Shown in pieces: positions 5,977 to 8,432 of a stretch of DNA of 8,432 nt. The notes under the pieces are model-generated. The model did no database searches. It was given only the letters and a program-made list of their open reading frames with translations, and was not told the DNA's origin. The position numbers and the translations under genes are program-made. Source of the DNA: Pseudomonadota bacterium (lineage in GTDB: Bacteria; Pseudomonadota; Gammaproteobacteria; Burkholderiales; Rhodocyclaceae); contig WRJU01000176.1 in the NCBI GenBank assembly GCA_009778425.1, positions 1 through 8,432 on the forward strand. The letters run 5' to 3'. How positions within the stretch are numbered: position 1 is the first letter of the stretch; the number at the start of each line of letters is the position of its first letter.

Positions 5977-6123
5977 ATGAACCTTCCGCGCACAGCCCCA
6001 TTTCCCGCTGAACCTGGCTTGCCTTCGCCAAGCCTTCTGATGCGTGGCGCTGGCGCGCGGCTGGCGCTTGCCGCCGTAGCTTGCGGCTTGGTGTGGCTGG
6101 CAGTTTTCTGGGCACTGGTCTAA
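5977..6123 (+). CDS. Putative 48-residue single-span membrane peptide upstream of aztA
   Basis: This short open frame runs from ATG at 5977 to TAA at 6121-6123, ending 4 nt before the aztA start. The product has a Pro-rich N-terminus (MNLPRTAPFPAEPGLPSPSL), two arginines (23 and 28) and one hydrophobic span (about 29-48, with VACGLVWLAVFWALV) reaching the C-terminus. The arginines before the span favour an N-in orientation. Tight spacing to aztA and the lack of any other use for this 150-nt stretch support a real gene. Against it, GAGG is only 1 nt from the ATG, so the ribosome site is poorly placed; a later in-frame ATG at 6040 would give a 27-residue peptide. I do not recognise a family. 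It could be a small subunit or regulator of the zinc transporter, or a leader peptide coupling translation to aztA. Confidence 0.5.
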   Translation: MNLPRTAPFPAEPGLPSPSLLMRGAGARLALAAVACGLVWLAVFWALV

Positions 6124-6127
6124 AGCG

Positions 6128-6919
6128 ATGCCGCTCACGTTAGCCGCCCCCGGCCCCACGATCCGTTTCGAGAATCTGACCCTCGGTTACGAGTACCACC
6201 CGGCTGTGCATCACCTGGATGCGGAAATCTCCGCCGGATCGCTGGTGGCCGTCGTTGGCCCGAACGGCGCGGGCAAATCAACCTTGCTCAAAGGCATGGC
6301 AGGGGAGTTGCGCCCGCTTGAAGGCCACATTCATATCGAGAGCCCGTTAGGCGTTTGTCCGCCGGGGCATGACTGTGCCGCGCTGGCCTACATGCCGCAA
6401 AAAAACGAACTGGACATCGCCTTTCCAATCACGGTGTTCGACATGGTGGCAATGGGGCTATGGCACGAAATCGGCGCGTTCCGGGGACTCAGCTACGCTG
6501 GCCGGGGCAGGGTATGCAACGCGCTCGATACCGTGGGGCTGGCCGGGTTCGAGTCGCGCCCCATCGGGACTCTCTCTGGCGGACAGCTACAACGCGCGCG
6601 CTTCGCCCGCCTGATTTTGCAGGATGCGCCCACCATTCTGCTCGATGAACCTTTCGCCGCCATCGACGAGCGCACGGTCGACGACCTGGCGCACCTGATC
6701 CTGCGCTGGCATACCGAAGGGCGTACCGTGCTGACCGTGGTGCACGACTTCGGGCAGGTTCACCGTTACTTCCCCTCCTGCCTGCTACTGGCGCGCGAAC
6801 TCATCGCCTTCGGCCCCACCGCCGAAGTGATGACCGAGCCGCTGCTCGCTCATGCCCGACAACTGTCCGAAGCCTTCGATGAACATGCCATAAGGTGCCC
6901 GCTGCCGGGGCTGGCATGA
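6128..6919 (+). CDS. aztA: Zinc ABC transporter ATP-binding protein AztA (ZnuC-like)
   Basis: The 263-residue cytoplasmic ATPase of a metal-type ABC importer. Walker A is GPNGAGKST (44-52), the Q-loop is YMPQ (88-91), the signature is LSGGQ (149-153) and Walker B is TILLDEP (169-175). The H-loop is His206 in VVHDFG. FPITVFDMVAMGLW (99-112) is the stretch typical of zinc/manganese ABC ATPases that contacts the permease. All ATPase residues are intact and length is normal for the family. The permease and a zinc-binding protein directly downstream, and their resemblance to AztB and AztC, support zinc rather than manganese. The start at 6128 has no strong ribosome site, so translation may depend on coupling to the small ORF that ends 4 nt upstream. 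The stop overlaps the aztB start (ATGA). Confidence 0.92.
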   Translation: MPLTLAAPGPTIRFENLTLGYEYHPAVHHLDAEISAGSLVAVVGPNGAGKSTLLKGMAGELRPLEGHIHIESPLGVCPPGHDCAALAYMPQKNELDIAFPITVFDMVAMGLWHEIGAFRGLSYAGRGRVCNALDTVGLAGFESRPIGTLSGGQLQRARFARLILQDAPTILLDEPFAAIDERTVDDLAHLILRWHTEGRTVLTVVHDFGQVHRYFPSCLLLARELIAFGPTAEVMTEPLLAHARQLSEAFDEHAIRCPLPGLA

Positions 6920-7788
6920 GTCTTTACGATCTCGTCATCGCACCGTTTGCCGATTTCGGTTTCATGCGCAGAGGGCTGGCTGGAACGCTGGCACTGGCGC
7001 TGGGAGCCACTCCCGTGGGCGTATTCCTGCTGCTGCGGCGAATGAGCTTGATGGGCGACGCGGTGAGCCACGCCATTCTTCCCGGCGCGGCGCTCGGCTA
7101 TCTCGTCTGCGGCTTGTCCCTGGGAGCCATGACGACCGGCGGCATCCTTGCCGGGTTGGCCGTGGTGTTTGCCGCCGGGCTGGTAGCGCGCGCCTCCAAC
7201 CTCCGGGAAGACGCGAGCCTGGCTGCTTTTTACCTGCTCTCGCTCGCCGCCGGGGTCACGATCATCTCGCAGTCCGGGCGCAACCTCGATCTCCTGCATG
7301 TGCTGTTCGGCTCGGTGCTCGCCCTCGACGACGCTTCCCTGTTGCTCATCGCCACCATTGCCAGCATTTCGCTTTTCGGTATCGCCCTGCTGTTCCGGCC
7401 TCTGACGCTGGAGTGCTTCGACCCCGCCTTCCTTCGCGCGGTCAGCCGCATGTCCCCGGTCGCGCACTATGGTTTCCTGCTGCTGGCCGTGCTCAACCTC
7501 GTGAGCGGTTTCCACGCTCTCGGTACATTGATGGCCGTCGGCATCATGATTCTGCCCGCCGCCTCCGCGCGGCTCTGGGCGCGCAAGCTGTCGGCCATGC
7601 TGGCGCTTGCGGCAGGGCTGGCGTTCGCCGGGGGCGTAGTCGGGCTGTTGCTTTCCTTCCATACCGATGTGCCCGCAGGGCCTGCCATCATCCTCGTCTG
7701 CGGATTCGCATATTTCATCTCCCTGCTTGCCGCGCCCGGCGGTCTCATCGCCCCGCGCTGGCCAAGGCATCGGCATTTGAGTTCGTGA
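6916..7788 (+). CDS. aztB: Zinc ABC transporter permease AztB (ABC-3 family)
   Basis: A 290-residue polytopic inner-membrane permease, probably working as a homodimer with AztA. It has seven to nine hydrophobic spans, the clearest near 22-40, 53-68, 73-91, 101-118, 142-160, 185-200, 203-215, 227-247 and 257-273. Family-typical loops are RRMSLMGDAVSHAILPGAAL (41-60), LLHVLFGSVLALDD (126-139) and GTLMAVGIMILPAASARLWA (203-222). The N-terminus YDLVIAPFADFGFMRR is as I recall for AztB. ATG at 6916 is preferred to a GTG at 6895 because it sits in the ATGA overlap with the aztA stop and the product then begins as homologues do. The gene is followed after 4 nt by the binding-protein gene. Confidence 0.92.
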   Translation: MSLYDLVIAPFADFGFMRRGLAGTLALALGATPVGVFLLLRRMSLMGDAVSHAILPGAALGYLVCGLSLGAMTTGGILAGLAVVFAAGLVARASNLREDASLAAFYLLSLAAGVTIISQSGRNLDLLHVLFGSVLALDDASLLLIATIASISLFGIALLFRPLTLECFDPAFLRAVSRMSPVAHYGFLLLAVLNLVSGFHALGTLMAVGIMILPAASARLWARKLSAMLALAAGLAFAGGVVGLLLSFHTDVPAGPAIILVCGFAYFISLLAAPGGLIAPRWPRHRHLSS

Positions 7789-7792
7789 TGTC

Positions 7793-8432
7793 ATGAGGTG
7801 CTTCCCTTTCCGGCATCCGTTGCGCCATGCGTGGCAAACGGCGTTCATCGCGCTCGCGCTTCTCATGGCATCCGGCGCGCGCGCCGCAGAGATCGAAGCC
7901 ATCGCCAGTTTCAGCATCCTCGGCGACCTCGTCCGCCAAATCGGCGGCGAGCGGGTCAACGTACACACCCTCGTCGGGCCGGGGCAGGACGCCCACGCCT
8001 ATGAGCCTCGCCCATCCGACGCCCGTCGCATCAAGCATGCGGGGCTGGTCGTGCTCAATGGCCTCGGATTTGACGACTGGCTGCCCCGGCTGGCGCGCGC
8101 TTCCGGCTATCAAGGCAGCTTGCTCGTCGCCAGCGACGGTATCCGCCCGTTGGCGATGCGCGGCGGGAACGACGAACGGAGCACGCGTATCGACCCCCAT
8201 GCCTGGCAAGACGTTGCTAACGTTCGAGCCTACATCACCAATATTGCTGCCGCCCTGATTGCCGCCGACCCCGTCGGCGCGGATACTTACCGCGCCAACG
8301 CCGTCCGTTACCGCGCCGAACTCGACGCGCTCGATACCGACATCCGCGCCGCCATTGCCCGCCTGCCGCAAGAACGGCGGCGGGTCGTGAGTTCGCACGA
8401 CGCCTTTGCCTATTTTGCCCGCGCCTACGGTC
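7793..8432 (+). CDS. aztC: Zinc ABC transporter substrate-binding protein AztC (ZnuA-like), partial
   Basis: The first 213 residues are present and the frame is still open at the right edge. A Sec signal peptide (basic start, hydrophobic 15-27) probably ends at ARA-AE (after residue 31). The mature part begins IEAIASFSILGDLVRQIGGE, the usual opening of cluster A-I metal-binding proteins. Three zinc-ligand histidines are visible: His68 in DAHAYEP, His136 in DPHAW and His202 in SSHDAFAYF. The fourth ligand (Asp, in AztC-like proteins) would lie past the window. The stretch before His136 (GGNDERSTRID) has no histidines, so the His-rich loop of many ZnuA proteins is missing at that place. The start 4 nt after aztB has only a weak ribosome site and is probably coupled. 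The protein captures periplasmic zinc and delivers it to AztB. Confidence 0.93.
   Translation, partial: MRCFPFRHPLRHAWQTAFIALALLMASGARAAEIEAIASFSILGDLVRQIGGERVNVHTLVGPGQDAHAYEPRPSDARRIKHAGLVVLNGLGFDDWLPRLARASGYQGSLLVASDGIRPLAMRGGNDERSTRIDPHAWQDVANVRAYITNIAAALIAADPVGADTYRANAVRYRAELDALDTDIRAAIARLPQERRRVVSSHDAFAYFARAYG

Noticed and set aside
6016..6034. GGCTTG/CAAGCC hairpin as a terminator for the PilZ gene
   Set aside because: No T-run follows on the plus strand, and it lies inside the probable small ORF upstream of aztA.
6850..7968. 372-codon minus-strand open frame
   Set aside because: It is antisense to aztB and the start of aztC, with the low-complexity composition usual for GC-rich shadows.
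7745..8398. 217-codon minus-strand open frame
   Set aside because: It is antisense to aztC, which has a signal peptide and zinc ligands in the plus frame.

Overview
The window (about 60% GC) reads as a betaproteobacterial chromosome segment. The gene families fit that group: a short PilZ protein of the type common in Rhodocyclaceae and relatives, an AztABC-type zinc importer, and a LapA-like surface adhesin locus. This assignment is inferred from recalled family resemblance, not from a search.

Positions 1-5349, minus strand, hold a LapA-type biofilm adhesin locus. In transcription order it runs: type I secretion ABC ATPase/permease with a non-catalytic C39-like domain (5349-3190), HlyD/LapC-like membrane fusion protein (3189-1690), LuxR-type regulator with a degenerate receiver domain (1693-1088), and a 116-residue conserved protein often mislabelled 'tryptophan synthase subunit beta' (1091-741). 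These four genes abut or overlap by a few bases and should be one translationally coupled operon. A 221-bp gap follows, with a weak terminator/attenuator-like element, an inverted repeat over a possible -10 box and a leader. Then comes the first 173 codons of a large retention-module adhesin (519 to beyond the left edge). The ATPase and HlyD protein would export the adhesin through a TolC-like pore not encoded here. The N-terminal retention module would hold the adhesin at the outer membrane. The usual LapG-type di-alanine cleavage motif is not visible in it.

Positions 5350-5521 are a divergent promoter region. On the plus strand a single-domain PilZ protein (5522-5887) keeps both c-di-GMP-binding motifs. 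This puts a probable second-messenger receptor beside an adhesin type that is classically under c-di-GMP control.

Positions 5888-8432, plus strand, hold a zinc uptake operon. A possible sigma70 promoter is followed by a 48-codon ORF for a single-span membrane peptide (5977-6123), then aztA (ATPase), aztB (permease) and aztC (periplasmic zinc-binding protein, cut by the right edge). Gene junctions are 4 nt or less. No Zur box was recognised. No tRNA, rRNA, CRISPR array, insertion sequence or phage gene was seen.
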